NCBI GenBank assembly: GCA_020796225.1
Contig: CM036767.1
Span: forward strand, 17,971,927 to 18,035,926
Direction of reading: 5' to 3'
DNA length: 64,000 nt
Origin: Arion vulgaris
Lineage: Eukaryota; Mollusca; Gastropoda; Stylommatophora; Arionidae
Below, one piece after another: positions 1 to 9,584 of this stretch; position 1 is the stretch's first letter, and every line of letters begins with the position of its first letter. A program made the position numbers and the translations under genes. Below the pieces are notes generated by a model. The model was given only the letters and a program-made list of their open reading frames with translations, had not been told where the DNA came from and searched no databases.

Positions 1-550
1 ATCCCACAGTAGGAGTGGAATTTGTTCTGACTGTAATGAATTTCAGGTTGAATGAGCTTCAATTTTAAATTGCAAACATTCATCAACTTGTGTCTGCGCA
101 GAATAGAGGGAATAAGATGGTATGATAGGGTCACAAATAAGGAACTTATGGAGAGAACAAGACAGATTCCAGTGAACGAACAGGTTAAAAAAGATGCTGG
201 CGCTGGATAGGACACACTTTGCGAAAACCAGAGGGAATATAACAAGAAGGGTCCTTGTCTGGAACCCACAGGGACAGCGAAAGAAGGAGAGGCCGAGAAA
301 TACATGGAGACGAGATTTGGAGGCGGAGATCAACAATATAAAGAAGAGCTGGAGGGAGCTGCAGGAGATAGCTAGAGATAGGAAGACTTGGCAAGAGTTG
401 GTTGAGGGCCTATGCCTCAACCCGGGTAAAAGGCAGAGAGAGAGAGAGCTTCAATTTGCTACCATGCAAACACTGGAAAGTAAAGGCAACTGATGTGATG
501 TTGACCCCATCGGACGCCATGTGCTGTCGTCGGTTAAAGAAAAATATGGA
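1..550 (+). repeat. SINE-G fragment split by a LINE
   Basis: Bases 1-65 and 458-550 match the middle and 3' part of SINE-G (compare 34829-35095): the stretch containing CCACAG, CAGGTTGA and GGAAAGTAAAGGC, then GTGATGTTGACC. The two halves are separated by an RTE-a fragment flanked by a 12-bp target-site duplication. The left end is cut by the window edge. Confidence 0.7.
66..445 (+). mobile_element. RTE-a LINE, 5'-truncated 3' end
   Basis: This encodes the C-terminal tail of the RTE-a reverse transcriptase protein: a CLRRI stretch, WRWIGHTLRK-like residues, GNITRRVL.WNPQGQ, RPRNTWRRDLEAE and WQELVEGLC. It ends in an (AG)n tail. The duplication gagcttcaattt at 54-65 and 446-457 brackets it, so both ends are exact. 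It is inserted in SINE-G. It is non-functional, since only the last part of the protein is present. Confidence 0.9.
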
Positions 551-884
551 CCAACACTTATTCTCAAATATACCAAATAGTATGAAAACGTTTTCTTCTT
601 TACTTTCCTTTTATATAAGCCATTAAATTATAAGTATGCTGTTCAGGGGTTTTTGCTGTAAGGTTGAAATTATTTGTGCACATCGGATTTTGGTTAATAT
701 TTTGAGCGGGTTCAGTTTTGAAACTGTCAAGTTTGCTTCAGCAGGGCTAGCTTAGCATTGATTTAGTAGAACATCACATATTACAGCTCCCAAGCACTGA
801 TATCTCTCTTTCTCTCTCTTTAGCCTGTTACGCCCTTGGCGTTTAGGGCACACTGATATGCTTTAGAATAATCAGTATATTTCC
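551..884. other. unassigned sequence
   Basis: AT-rich sequence with a short CT-rich microsatellite near 803-822. I see no exon, no repeat family member and no protein similarity here. It probably lies in the 3' part or downstream flank of the minus-strand saposin-like gene. Confidence 0.4.
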
Positions 885-1262
885 GTGTGATATTAGATAA
901 TGTGCTTTTAAATATAAGTGTTACAGAAGAGTCCTCAGTATACCATGGACAGAGAAGAAATACATCTATCCAGATGGAACTCAAAAATAAAATAAAACTG
1001 GCTGATGTTACAAATATGAATGAGAAAATAGAAGTGTTTGGACACATAAAAAGACACGGAGAGTTGGAGAAGACTATTATGGAAGGAGGCATCCCGGCAA
1101 AGAGGAGAAGAGGAAGACCACGGAGAAGATGGATTCAAGATGTAACTGATAGTTTGAGCATGACAACTGCAGAGGAGGTACATCTGACCTATGGAAGAGA
1201 GAAATTTAGAAGGACTGTTAGGGTGGCAAAGTTCTGCTCAGGACAAGCTATTTGATAATATG
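885..1262 (+). mobile_element. LINE-GK 3' fragment
   Basis: This encodes the C-terminal tail shared by the LINE-GK copies at 10416, 60585 and 63000: YKCYRRVL-like start, FGHIKRH, KRRRGRPRRRW.QDV, MT.AE and a final GKVLL segment. It begins at the same point (ttttaaatataagtgttaca) as the other short copies. The frame is degraded in places. Confidence 0.8.
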
Positions 1263-1271
1263 TATATATAT

Positions 1272-1514
1272 CTTCTGGCGCTGGATAGGACACTTACGAA
1301 AACCAGAGGGAATATAACAAGAAGGGTCCTTGCCTGGAACCCGCAGGGACAGCGAAAGAAGGAGGCGAAATACATGGAGACGAGATTTGGAGGCAGAGAT
1401 CAACAATATAAAGAAGAGCTGGAGGAGCTGCAGGAGATAGCTAGAGATAGGAAGACTTGGCATGAGTTGGTTGAGGGCCTATGCCCCAACCGGGTAAAAG
1501 GCAAAGAGAGAGAG
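1272..1514 (+). mobile_element. RTE-a LINE, short 3' fragment
   Basis: This repeats the last ~80 codons of RTE-a (GNITRRVLAWNPQGQ, LEEL.QEIARDRKTW.ELVEGLCP) and ends in a GA-rich tail. A short duplication (atatatct) lies at both borders, directly after the LINE-GK fragment. A small internal deletion removes residues around RPRNTW. Confidence 0.8.
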
Positions 1515-1581
1515 ATATATCTCCAGTGAGTTTTCCTGTCAGACTAACAAGACAGAAGCAAACACTCACACCAACAAGTAA

Positions 1582-1861
1582 CTTCTTCTTCTTCAAAAGG
1601 TTCATATTGACCACCTGTTAAACCACTCATGATTTGTAGGTGATCTGAGCCTAAGAGGGATTGTACATTGTGCTAGTTATGCGTCTACAAGTAGGCCAGC
1701 ACATCCAATTTCTGCAACGATTTTTATTTACTAGGGCAGCTTCCCTAGGCCCCTACTTCAGTCTTCTCTTACTTGCAGTGTATACATGCCTCCTACATGC
1801 CTTGTAGGTTGCAGTGTTACTATTCTTTGCTCCTCTTGCGATCCCTGGGAACACACAGGCG
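1582..1861 (-). repeat. SINE-A
   Basis: A near-complete copy read on the minus strand: CGCCTGTGTGTTCC head, GCAGTGTTAC-complement, the GACCTAC...CATG region and the GTGATTTGTATGTGATCTGAG-type 3' part, with a (GAA)n tail at the plus-strand left end. It sits beside the candidate exon at 1900-1958. Confidence 0.85.
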
Positions 1862-1899
1862 AACAAGTTACTAAAACTGTAGAATAACATGGCACTTAC

Positions 1900-1958
1900 A
1901 GGTTTCTGAGCTGAATCTCTGATAAAGTCTCTTGCATTTTTGATTAGCTTCTGGGCCA
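1900..1958 (-). CDS. candidate exon of the saposin-like gene
   Basis: On the minus strand a good acceptor (cttcttgcacag) is followed by 59 nt ending at a GTAAGTGCC donor. In the only open frame it reads AQKLIKNARDFIRDSAQKP after a split codon. This resembles the first helix of a saposin-B-type repeat, which is what should follow a SapA domain. Its first codon needs one base from the previous exon, whereas the exon at 3382-3530 ends in phase 0, so the two cannot be joined directly. Either an exon between them is missed, or this is not an exon. No cysteine falls within it. The identification rests on splice signals and weak similarity. Confidence 0.4.
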
Positions 1959-2057
1959 CTGTGCAAGAAGAATCCCAAGAAAAAACATGAAAAACACAGT
2001 ATTCTCAGCATATTGTTAGTTATACACACAAGTCAAAATACTCAGTGCTCTAAAACT

Positions 2058-2113
2058 ATATATGGAACAGTTCACTGTATATGGAACAGTTCACTGTATA
2101 TGGAACAGTTCAT
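2058..2113. repeat. 19-bp tandem repeat, about 3 copies
   Basis: The unit tatatggaacagttcactg is repeated three times with almost no change. No function is suggested. Confidence 0.85.
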
Positions 2114-2171
2114 CATGTTTATCATTGGATCCCATATTTAGGAGAAAGTAACACAACCACTTGCATTTGAA

Positions 2172-2500
2172 AATAAATGTCAGTGAAAAATAATGAACAT
2201 AAAATGGGACAAATTCAGAAGTGATGCAATCAGAGAAATGTCTGATCAACCACTAGTTAACAATTATAAGAAGAAGAAGATGGAGATATTTTGGGCATAT
2301 CTTGAGAAGAAATGATCAAAGAATATCAAAGCAGGCATTGAAGGGAGGCAAATGGTTTGAGAAAGAGAGGATGCCCTAGGGAACCCTGAAACGAACTTTG
2401 CTGAGAGAGGCAAGAAATATCGGACTCAATTCCATGGAAGAGATTGAGCAAGTTGCCCAGGACAGAGCGGTATGGAGAAATTACTTGCATGCAATGTATA
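2172..2500 (+). mobile_element. LINE-TR 3' fragment
   Basis: This matches the copy at 8555-8940: KWDKFRS.AIREMS, RRWRYFGHILRRNDQRIS.QAL, then a KRGCPR-like segment and L.REARNIGLNSMEEIEQVAQDRAVWRNYL. It is a degraded C-terminal tail of a reverse-transcriptase protein and runs directly into a TA microsatellite. Confidence 0.75.
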
Positions 2501-2501
2501 A

Positions 2502-2597
<96 letters not shown>
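2501..2597. repeat. (TA)n(CA)n microsatellite
   Basis: About 80 bp of TA dinucleotides with one phase break near 2537, followed by roughly eight CA units. Open frames through it (YIYIYI) are compositional artefacts. Confidence 0.97.
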
Positions 2598-2955
2598 GAA
2601 CCACTGCATACAATTCAGCATGTTGAAATGGCAACTAAGGAGAGCTGAACCCTGCACTCTCTGAGCAGACATGAAAATTATGGATCCTGGTGGAAAGCAA
2701 CAGAAAAGTAGACCAAAGACACATTTCTCAGAGAACTATGGATGTGTCAATGCAGGAAGATAACTCATAACAGTTCTGGTACACCCAATAAAGAAAAGCA
2801 ACAAACCAAGACAAGTGGAGCAATCTTGTTGCACAACAGGTGCAATAGTCCCGGACTACTTTGCTGGATGATGCCAAGGTCAAAAGAAGTAGATGATCAT
2901 ATCTGAATATTGCTCTTGATCACAATATGCAACATTACATTGCAGCTGTTTCTTC

Positions 2956-3115
2956 TTCTTCTTCTTGCATTCCCCCGATATGAACTCAGGCATAGTCAGG
3001 GCACCTGGTATGGCGCTTCTGACTGATTTTTGCATGAAGGCTTGCTTTCCTTATTATCAGTGTCCCACACAACACAGGTGTGCCTTCTCCAATTTAAGAG
3101 CTATTGCAGCTTCTT
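2956..3115 (-). repeat. SINE-K
   Basis: A short repeat whose minus strand reads CACTGATAATAAGGAAAG, GCAAAAATCAGTCAGAAGC, CTATGCCTGAGTTCAT and then (GAA)n. Copies lie at 56345-56495 (+) and 57421-57535 (-). No tRNA-like boxes are evident. Confidence 0.7.
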
Positions 3116-3381
3116 AATAAAAATAATGGCATACAGGAAGCCAAAAGATCGACACGCAAAATAAGGAACAAAAGGTCATTATCTAATTTTTAAAAAAAAG
3201 GAAAATTGTTGTATATCTTTACAGGATGTAGCCATCAACCCCAGTAAACTAGTCGATTTTCAAGGCACTACTTATATGTTCAGTAGTTCATCATTACTTT
3301 CTGCACGGTGGGGTCTATTTTTACTGCTCGTTACCACGAAACAATTTTTCACTAACATATACTTTAATAATATATACTAAC

Positions 3382-3530
3382 CTGAACTACATCATAAGGC
3401 CAGTCATTCTTGGTACACCACTCTGTTTTACCACAAATACCAGCTGTCTGTGGTGAACTGCACCAGTACTGTGCTCCCCATGAGCAGTAGTCCCTCTGAA
3501 TTGAAGACTTGGCTACTGATATTGGATCAG
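3382..3530 (-). CDS. saposin-A-type domain exon
   Basis: This 149-nt exon has acceptor ttgctggttgcag and donor GTTAGT. After a split codon it reads ADPISVAKSS then a cysteine-rich module, YCSWGAQYWCSSPQTAGICG and KTEWC. The pattern C-x6-WC-x5-A-x2-C-x5-C is the SapA domain found at the ends of prosaposin. In that family the precursor is secreted or sorted to lysosomes and cut into sphingolipid-activating saposins. Its first two bases complete the codon left open by the signal-peptide exon at 5963-6014, so the joined product starts with a signal peptide and then the SapA domain. An open frame extends upstream of the acceptor but has no ATG and meets a stop. The remaining domains should lie to the left. 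The SapA call is firm; prosaposin versus another SapA protein is open. Confidence 0.8.
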
Positions 3531-3596
3531 CTGCAACCAGCAATATAAGAATTATGGCAACAATCCTAAAGATCTCAGAGAAATTCACTCAAGAAT

Positions 3597-3672
3597 AGAA
3601 CTGCAAGGTCCGATTTCGAACACGCGACCTTTGGAACACAAGGCACCGGTGTAACCACTTACTTACATGACT
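3597..3672 (-). repeat. tRNA-like SINE head fragment
   Basis: The minus strand has an A-box-like AAGTGGTTACACCGG and a B-box-like GTGTTCGAAATC with tRNA spacing, as in the heads of SINE-E and SINE-F. The body is not recognised. Confidence 0.5.
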
Positions 3673-3684
3673 CTCAATAAGATG

Positions 3685-4690
3685 CTATTATTCCAACTTT
3701 TTCATTATTGTTTTAGTCATTCCTGACGTTTCTGACCCATACAGCAGACCTGCTTTAGCATTGAAGTTTAATATTCAAATTTGGATTTCTTTAGACTTTC
3801 ACAAATTTCCTAGTGCAACCGAAAGTTCCTATTGTCTTCCGTATTATTATTATTTGGACATCTCTATCTGATCCTCCCACTTTGTCTGCATTGCTGCCAA
3901 AGTAGGTGTATGATTCTACCTCTTCTAGTGGAGTTTCAACTAGGGAGATCAGGTTGCTGTTTGCTTGGTTCTCTCTCTCGCGCTCACTGCTTAGACTGGT
4001 GTACCAGATTTCCCCATAAATCTCATTCATGTGGAAATCTGATTCATGCAGCCTTAGCATTGGTGTTGTTCGTCACATCTTTAGCGCCATTTGGAGCTCT
4101 GGTGCTTATCCTTCAACAATGTGTCCGGTTTTAGCCAGCGTTTACAGCGGCCCAGGTTACCAGTCATTTTTTGGACTACTTGGTTTGCATGCCGCCCAGT
4201 TTTGTGTACGGTTTGCTCCGCTAGGCTTTGATTGTCCCCAATCAAACTACAAGGCAGTAGTGGTTCTCTGCGAGGAAAACACGGTTATTGCTCTCTGGAT
4301 TGAGACCCCATCTTCGAGGCTCACCACCGTTTTATCTACCTCGCGTTTCTTTTGGGTGCCCCTTCACCAATTTCTGCTTGTGTCCTCATCCACCGACTGG
4401 GCCCGCCCCTTTTCTCTTCGTCACTTGTGCTCCCACTGTTCTACTGGGCGACACCTTTCCAATTTCTATCTCACTGTGCACATTTTATCACCATTCGGTA
4501 GGAAATTTGCTTGGTTAATTTTCACCCTCTTCGGTTTTCCCCCCCCCTTATGAATGTTTAGCCCAAGTTGTTGTGACGTCCTATCAAGTATGTTTAATTT
4601 ATCTTGAATCTGGTTAAGTGCATGGGACAGGAGGAATATATCATCAACAAAGTCCAGATCATCTCTACGGAGTTTATTAAATTATGGGTT
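3685..4690 (-). mobile_element. RTE-a reverse transcriptase segment, split by SINE-C
   Basis: Read on the minus strand from 4690 to 4517 and then 3970 to 3685, this matches the end of the RTE-a RT domain and the region after it (LDFVDDIFLL-like, QDKLNILD, then NQANSNLISL, EEVESYTYFGSN and GGSDRDVQI). A SINE-C copy interrupts it. Frameshifts and substitutions make it non-functional. Confidence 0.85.
3971..4506 (-). repeat. SINE-C, longest copy
   Basis: A 536-bp insert bracketed by ttgcttggtt at 3961-3970 and 4507-4516. On the minus strand the 3' part has the SINE-C landmarks (GATTGGGGACAATC, GGATAAGCACCAGAGCTCC, GCATGAATCAGATTTCCAC) and an (AG)n tail. About 220 bp at its 5' end are not seen in other copies here, so this may be closest to full length. 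The middle block present at 30420-30545 is mostly deleted. Confidence 0.85.
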
Positions 4691-4723
4691 AGATAGATCT
4701 ATCTAAAAAAATCTATTTCGAGG

Positions 4724-5148
4724 GTTTCTGTGGCGAAGAGGTTAGGTCCTTGTCTCTGGTACAAAAATGAACTCAGTTCACTTCATAGTGGAGCCATCAG
4801 AATATTTTTCCAGAGATCTCTGATTTCAGTGTAGATGAGATTGAGTTCCTAGACCTATCAGAGACGGATGATAAAACGTAGGTCCTGTGTTAAAGTTTAG
4901 CATGTAAAAGAACTCCTGGCAGTTAAAATCACGACGAGCAGGCTGAAAAGCCGCTGCTCTGGTAAAAGATTAAAAAATAAAACTTCTGCTAAATATTTCC
5001 ACCATCTTCTAAATTACATCGGAGACCCTCGCTGGTGATATGGAGTTCATGCACTGCCACCGAGATCTTCCTGTGTAAGAAAGAGATCGGAGCACACATG
5101 ATTACTCACCAAAGTGCAATGATGATGGTCCTATCAATCAATTAATTG
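4724..5148 (+). repeat. SINE-D
   Basis: Starts with a tRNA-like TCTGTGGCGAAGAGGTTAGG head, then CAGAGATCTCTGATTTCAGT, AGAGACGGATGATAAAACGT, GTAAAAGAACTCCTGGCAGT, and ends with GTAAGAAAGAGATCGGAGCA and a (CAAT)n tail. It is about 425 bp. Other copies are at 12408, 42860 and 52166. Confidence 0.8.
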
Positions 5149-5587
5149 GATATTCTATCCCAAAGTGAGTCATATAACACATGAAGTATAGTAAATGATT
5201 ATGTGACATTGACCATGTGCATTGTGATAACACAAGATTATCTTTAATGGTGTGACAATGGTTATCGGTCCTAATCAGCTCTGAGCAAACATCACCAACA
5301 GATAAGATTAAAAACATGTTACACTACTGTTCCTGACATCACTACTGCCCCTAACATCACTTGGCATATTAATGCAGAACACAGCAATGATAGACAGGAA
5401 AAACTCATTAAGGCCCTTGCTTCATATCAGCAATAATGACAAATACTTGTAAAGGGAATATAAAAAACCTTTAAAAAATAGAACTGATTTATTTAGTTTT
5501 TGTTTCATTTGGATGACTAATTTTCACTCTTACATCTATTTTTCTTTGGGAATGGGACTTAAGTTGCATTGTTTTTTGGTTTTTTTT
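5149..5587. other. unassigned intron sequence
   Basis: AT-rich sequence within intron 1 of the saposin-like gene. I see no repeat family member or exon. Confidence 0.4.
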
Positions 5588-5787
5588 CCGATCCAGAAGC
5601 ACTTGAGCTTTTCAGCTCTTCGGCTTGGTGCCATGGACATCGTAATCCTTCGGTTCGGTGCCACGAACACCGTAAATCTGGGGAATCTGTGGCTTTTTCT
5701 GCCATCCCGCGGAATTGAACCCGCACACACAGAGGGATAGTCACCCGAAGTCCAAGCGCTACGAACACGCTGGGCAGACGGGCTAAG
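5588..5787 (-). repeat. SINE-F
   Basis: The minus strand starts GCCCGTCTGCCCAGCGTGTT, has a B-box-like GCGGGTTCAATTCC, then GGTGTTCGTGGCACCGAACC and GAGCTGAAAAGCTCAAG, and ends in an A-rich tail. Copies are at 39160 (+) and 57540 (-). Confidence 0.8.
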
Positions 5788-5962
5788 TTGCATTGTTATA
5801 TATACTCTTTTACTGTTTTATACTTCATCATCATTCCCTTGTGGGTTCAAGTCTAGGACACTTCTAACTATAATACTTCTCACAAATATTTGTTTCTTTC
5901 ACCACCACTTCCACTTTTTTGTATGTAGTTTTGCAGTCAGAAAAAATAATACATAAACTCAC

Positions 5963-6014
5963 CAGAAGCCAGTGTCAAGAAAATGACAACACCAACTGTA
6001 AGTGGACCCATCAT
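5963..6014 (-). CDS. first coding exon (signal peptide) of the saposin-like gene
   Basis: Minus-strand ATG at 6014 opens MMGPLTVGVVIFLTLAS followed by one base of a split codon and a GTGAGT donor. The residues form a typical signal peptide: a hydrophobic core with small residues (LASA) where signal peptidase would cut. An in-frame TAA lies 11 codons upstream of the ATG, which fixes the start; a second ATG follows immediately. The split codon (G + CT = Ala) matches the acceptor of the SapA exon at 3530, giving LASA-DPISV at the junction. The intron between them is 2.4 kb and filled with repeats. A 5' untranslated exon may exist: an acceptor-like tttttggttgttgcag lies just upstream. Confidence 0.75.
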
Positions 6015-6164
6015 GCTGATGGTGTCAGCAGTTTCTCCAGCTGATGATTATACTCAAATATCTGATATAACTTTACTGACCAGAACCAGATCTGCAACAA
6101 CCAAAAAAAGTCATATTATATAATATTTTATCTCGATTTCAACATCAATTTTCGCCCTTGTGTT

Positions 6165-6495
6165 GCTGGTGCCCACAAGTGGAGCAAAGAATAGTAACAC
6201 TGCAACCTACAAAGCATGTCAAAGGCGATGAGGTAGGAGCCTAGGAAGTACCTAGTAAATAAAAGCGATGCAAGATGTGCTGGCCTACTTGTAGGTGCAT
6301 AATTGGCATAATTTCTGCTGACTAAGGTAGGAGCCTAGGGAAGCTACCCTAGTAAATAAAAAGCGTTGCAAGATGTGCTGGCCTACTTGTAGGCGCATAA
6401 CTGGCATAATTTACAATCGCTCTTAGGCTCAGATCACAAACAAATTACAAAGAGTGGTTAACTGGTGGTCGATATGGAGTGTTCGAAGAAGAAGA
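6165..6495 (+). repeat. SINE-A with internal duplication
   Basis: A SINE-A copy in which about 95 bp (from GGTAGGAGCCTAGG through TAGGTGCATAATTGGCATAA) is present twice in tandem, near 6226-6318 and 6322-6412. It ends with GTTCGAAGAAGAAGAA. It may have arisen by template switching or unequal exchange. Confidence 0.85.
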
Positions 6496-6521
6496 ACATT
6501 AATTGAAACATACAAAAAATA

Positions 6522-6742
6522 TTTTACTGAGTTTCTCCCATATGTCTCTGCCCCTTTCCACAGAAATAGCCAGCCACATGTCGACAGTATTGCACAAACT
6601 CTGTAACTCTGACAACAATCCAGGGGATCTCCGTAAAAAATGCTTCAGTGAACAAAATAGTGCTGTTCGGGTTTGAACCAAAGACTTTTGGAAGGCAGGT
6701 CAATGTCTTAACCACCTAGCCGCAAAGACTCCTATGTCTATT
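6522..6742 (-). repeat. SINE-E
   Basis: The minus strand carries a tRNA-like head (TTTGCGGCTAGGTGGTTAAG, then TTGGTTCAAACCCG) followed by a body with GAGATCCC, GATTGTTGTCAGAGTTACAG and GTTTGTGCAATACTG. Related copies are at 40960, 43930 and 61540. Confidence 0.8.
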
Positions 6743-7130
6743 ATTTGGGACATTCTACTAGTTTCTATACATACATCTAGTGTTTGATTGATTGATAGAG
6801 TCGTGCATTGCACTCTTTTGTACACAGGAAGATCTCAAGGCAGTACCCAAACTACATAGCACAGCAAGCATCTCCGATGTAAATTTGAGAATGGGAACAA
6901 TTTCATGGGATTTGTTATTTAATTGACAATGACTTCTGGTTACCACAAGACAATCTCAATCAAAGAGCACTAGCGTTCAGATACAACAGCAACTGACTCT
7001 GAAGACAAGCACACAAACGATGGAATATTCGAAGCACTAAATTTCACCTTGTACAAAGTGCATAGGAGGGTGCACTCCAGGTGCCTTTTTTCAACCTGAT
7101 TCTGAAAGGCAAAACAGGGATAGAGAATCG
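6743..7130. other. unassigned sequence
   Basis: Sequence upstream of the saposin-like gene's first coding exon. No exon, repeat or clear promoter motif can be defended. Confidence 0.35.
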
Positions 7131-7365
7131 CCCAAGTGGTTATCGGGCCCAATTTTGGGCTGCAAGAATTGAACCACCTGTTACCTGCCACGCATTCGTC
7201 AGGACTAAGGAGGTTTTGATAAATCGATCACAAATCTAAACGTTAGAATTCATCGCTTAGGTGCCTCTCCTGTGAACTGACTATCGCACTGTCTCTGTGC
7301 AAACATCAAATATTTTCACTAGAGTGATTAAAATTGATCATAAGAATACCAATACAAGAGAAGAA
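7131..7365 (+). repeat. SINE-B, diverged
   Basis: Begins CGCCCAAGTGGTTATCGGGC, then TGTTACCTGCCACGCATTCG and ACTAAGGAGG, and ends GAGTGATTAAAATTGATC with a GAA-rich tail. The middle part is strongly diverged. Confidence 0.7.
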
Positions 7366-7499
7366 AGATAGAGAATAAATAGAGGGGACTTCTAATTGGG
7401 CAGCTGCTTTCCAGTCTAATAATATTTATTTTCAACTGCTAAAAATTCTTTTACTTGCTCAACTTAAACACAAGACCTACATATCTGAAAGGTTGGGGC

Positions 7500-8190
7500 T
7501 GGTTTAGGGGTGCAGGCAATGGATTGGATCACCACAGGCATTAACAAATAGCAGAATTGCATTCATCTTCGTTTTGGGGCACATGGGTGTCAACGGCAAT
7601 GAGAAAGAAGACAGGATGACTGGCTCTGCCACTATATCAGGGGGTCCGCCAATGGATAGAGCTGACATTCTCTTCTCTCTGCTGACCGACGAACACCGCT
7701 AAGACTGATGTACCAGTTTTCCCCCAAAAATACTCTTTTATTCATGTGGAATCTTGATTCATGCATCCTTAGTATGTGTGTGTTTCATCCATCTTTAGCG
7801 CCATTTGAAGCTCTGGTGCTTATCCTGCTGCAAAGTGTCCGGTTTTAGCCAGCGTTTACTGGGTTCGCTCTCCGTCAGCCTTTGGCTGTCCCCAGTCGAC
7901 CTGCAAGGCAGCAGGTTTGCTGACATTCTGAACGCCCCAATAGATTGCGGCGCAAAGAGGATTTACATTTAAATCAATCCAAGTCAACTACTAGATTGCA
8001 ACAGCTAGAATTGAAGATTGGAGTGGCCAGAAAAGAATAGCACAACAGGTATATGAATAGGCTCATCAATCAACATTGAACTGGTGTGGTTAGTCGCTGG
8101 ACGCTGTTGGAGATATTGCGAGGGAGATCGGAGCACCTATGGAAGTGACTGAAGTGCAATGAAGATATTCTAAACTGAAATAAGACCTAC
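7500..8190 (+). mobile_element. LINE-RH 3' region, split by SINE-C
   Basis: Bases 7550-7671 encode the end of a retroelement RNase H domain (FVLGHMGVNGNEKEDRM.GSA then MDRADI), resuming at 7930 and running to the 3' part with GTGGCCAGAAAAGAATAGCA and GAGATCGGAGCACC. The copy at 31990-32400 has the same order uninterrupted. A SINE-C lies between. Confidence 0.8.
7672..7918 (-). repeat. SINE-C monomer
   Basis: Bracketed by gctgacattct at 7661-7671 and 7919-7929. It holds only the second SINE-C unit (GGTCGACTGGGGACAGCC onward) through the 3' end, with a GA-rich tail. This suggests a 5'-truncated or monomeric copy. Confidence 0.9.
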
Positions 8191-8554
8191 ATTTGATTTA
8201 TTTCCAAGTGTTTCTTTGGTACTCAACTGAGGTTGGGTCGACCCAACAGCCGTTAATCTAAAAAAATCTCACTCAAACTTAGCAATATGATTGTGGGACT
8301 TTGTCCATGAACCATGTGCCCTTATTATATCTAACAACTTTATTATCACAGCTGAAATAAACAAAATGGTAACACGAAATGTGAACAGATAAATTTTGTT
8401 ATGTCGCAATACAGATAAAATACATCTACCGGTTATTATCAGTCATATACAAAGATGATAAAAACCTGACACCATTGGTCAGATATAAATATAAATTACT
8501 TTGACCTTGAGTACAAGAATTGTCTTGATATATTTAGCACGTATCAGAGAACAC

Positions 8555-8940
8555 TTGGAAAATGACTAAAGATATAGAAAGCAAGTTGAATGCATTTGCA
8601 AATAGATGTTTGCAAAAAATAATGAATACAAAGTGGAACAAATTCAGGAGAAGTAATGAAATCAGAGAAATGTCTGGTAAACCACTAGTAACAATTGTTA
8701 TAGCAAAGAGAAGATGGAGATATATTGGACACACCTTGAGAAGAAATGATCAAAGAATATCACAGCAGGCATTAAGTCTGATGCAGAGGTTTAAAAAAAG
8801 AGAGGACGACCTAAGGAGACTCTGAAATAAACTTTGCTGAGAGAGGCAAGAAATATTGGTCTCAGTTCCATGGAGGAGATTGAGCGAGTTGCCCAGGATA
8901 GAGCGGTATGGAGAAATTGCTTGCAGGCCCTATGTAACGT
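8555..8940 (+). mobile_element. LINE-TR 3' fragment
   Basis: This encodes IESKLNAFANRCLQKIMN, W.KFRRSNEIREMSG, RRWRYIGHTLRRNDQRIS and, after frame breaks, REARNIGLSSMEEIERVAQD and RAVWRNCLQALC. It is the post-RT tail of a LINE protein. Confidence 0.8.
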
Positions 8941-9034
8941 ATAATGATACGAGAGGAATTATTATTTATCAGACAACACTGAATCAAACCACTGGTTTTG
9001 TCAATAATATTCTATATACCCTATTAGAAAACAG

Positions 9035-9385
9035 TTACAGTATGGAGAGCTTGAAGTGGGGCAGACAAAAATACGCTTTAAAGACAATTAAAGTGTCTCT
9101 AAAATGCTTTAATAGAGACCCCAAATGCTGGGAATCCCTTAGCAAGATCTCCAAATGTGGCACTATAACAACACAAGAGGAACTTGCATAGCTGAGAATA
9201 ATTCTACTATTGAGGCACTGAGAAAGACAAAACCCACAGCACCCACATGTCTAGCCTCGATCATGTATGCCCCCACCTGTGCTAGGAAATTGTGTTCAAG
9301 GGTTGAAATTTACAGTTACTTTTGCATACATCTGAGGTGCAGCAACACACATCTGAGACTTATCATCGCTTGCGATGCACGACTA
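9035..9385 (+). mobile_element. LINE-ZF 3' fragment
   Basis: Close to the end of the copy at 16682-18035: the tatggagagcttgaag start, LKVSLKCF.RDP.CWESL, a degenerate CPTC zinc-finger region and tcatcgcttgcgatgcacga at the 3' end. Several frame breaks are present. Confidence 0.8.
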
Positions 9386-9584
9386 TATCAGAATATAGCC
9401 TATACATCCATAAATCTGAATCAACTATGGCCATGTTTCTTACTTTGCAGGAGAAACTTGCTCAAATTACTTAATTAACGATGGTCCTTGGGGAGGGAGG
9501 AAAGTTAATAAACCTATATTTTTCTCATGGAAAGACCAGAATTTAATTCCAGGTTGTTTTTTTATGAATACTCTTTTCTGTTGT

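Noticed and set aside
2326..2672. Open frames with YIYIYI runs
   Set aside because: They are products of the TA microsatellite on both strands.
3364..3588. 74-residue protein beginning at 3588 (minus)
   Set aside because: There is no ATG; an in-frame stop lies just before. The upstream part is intron, and the real start is in the exon at 6014.
4029..4553. 174-codon plus-strand open frame
   Set aside because: It is antisense to SINE-C and RTE-a, whose boundaries are fixed by a target duplication.
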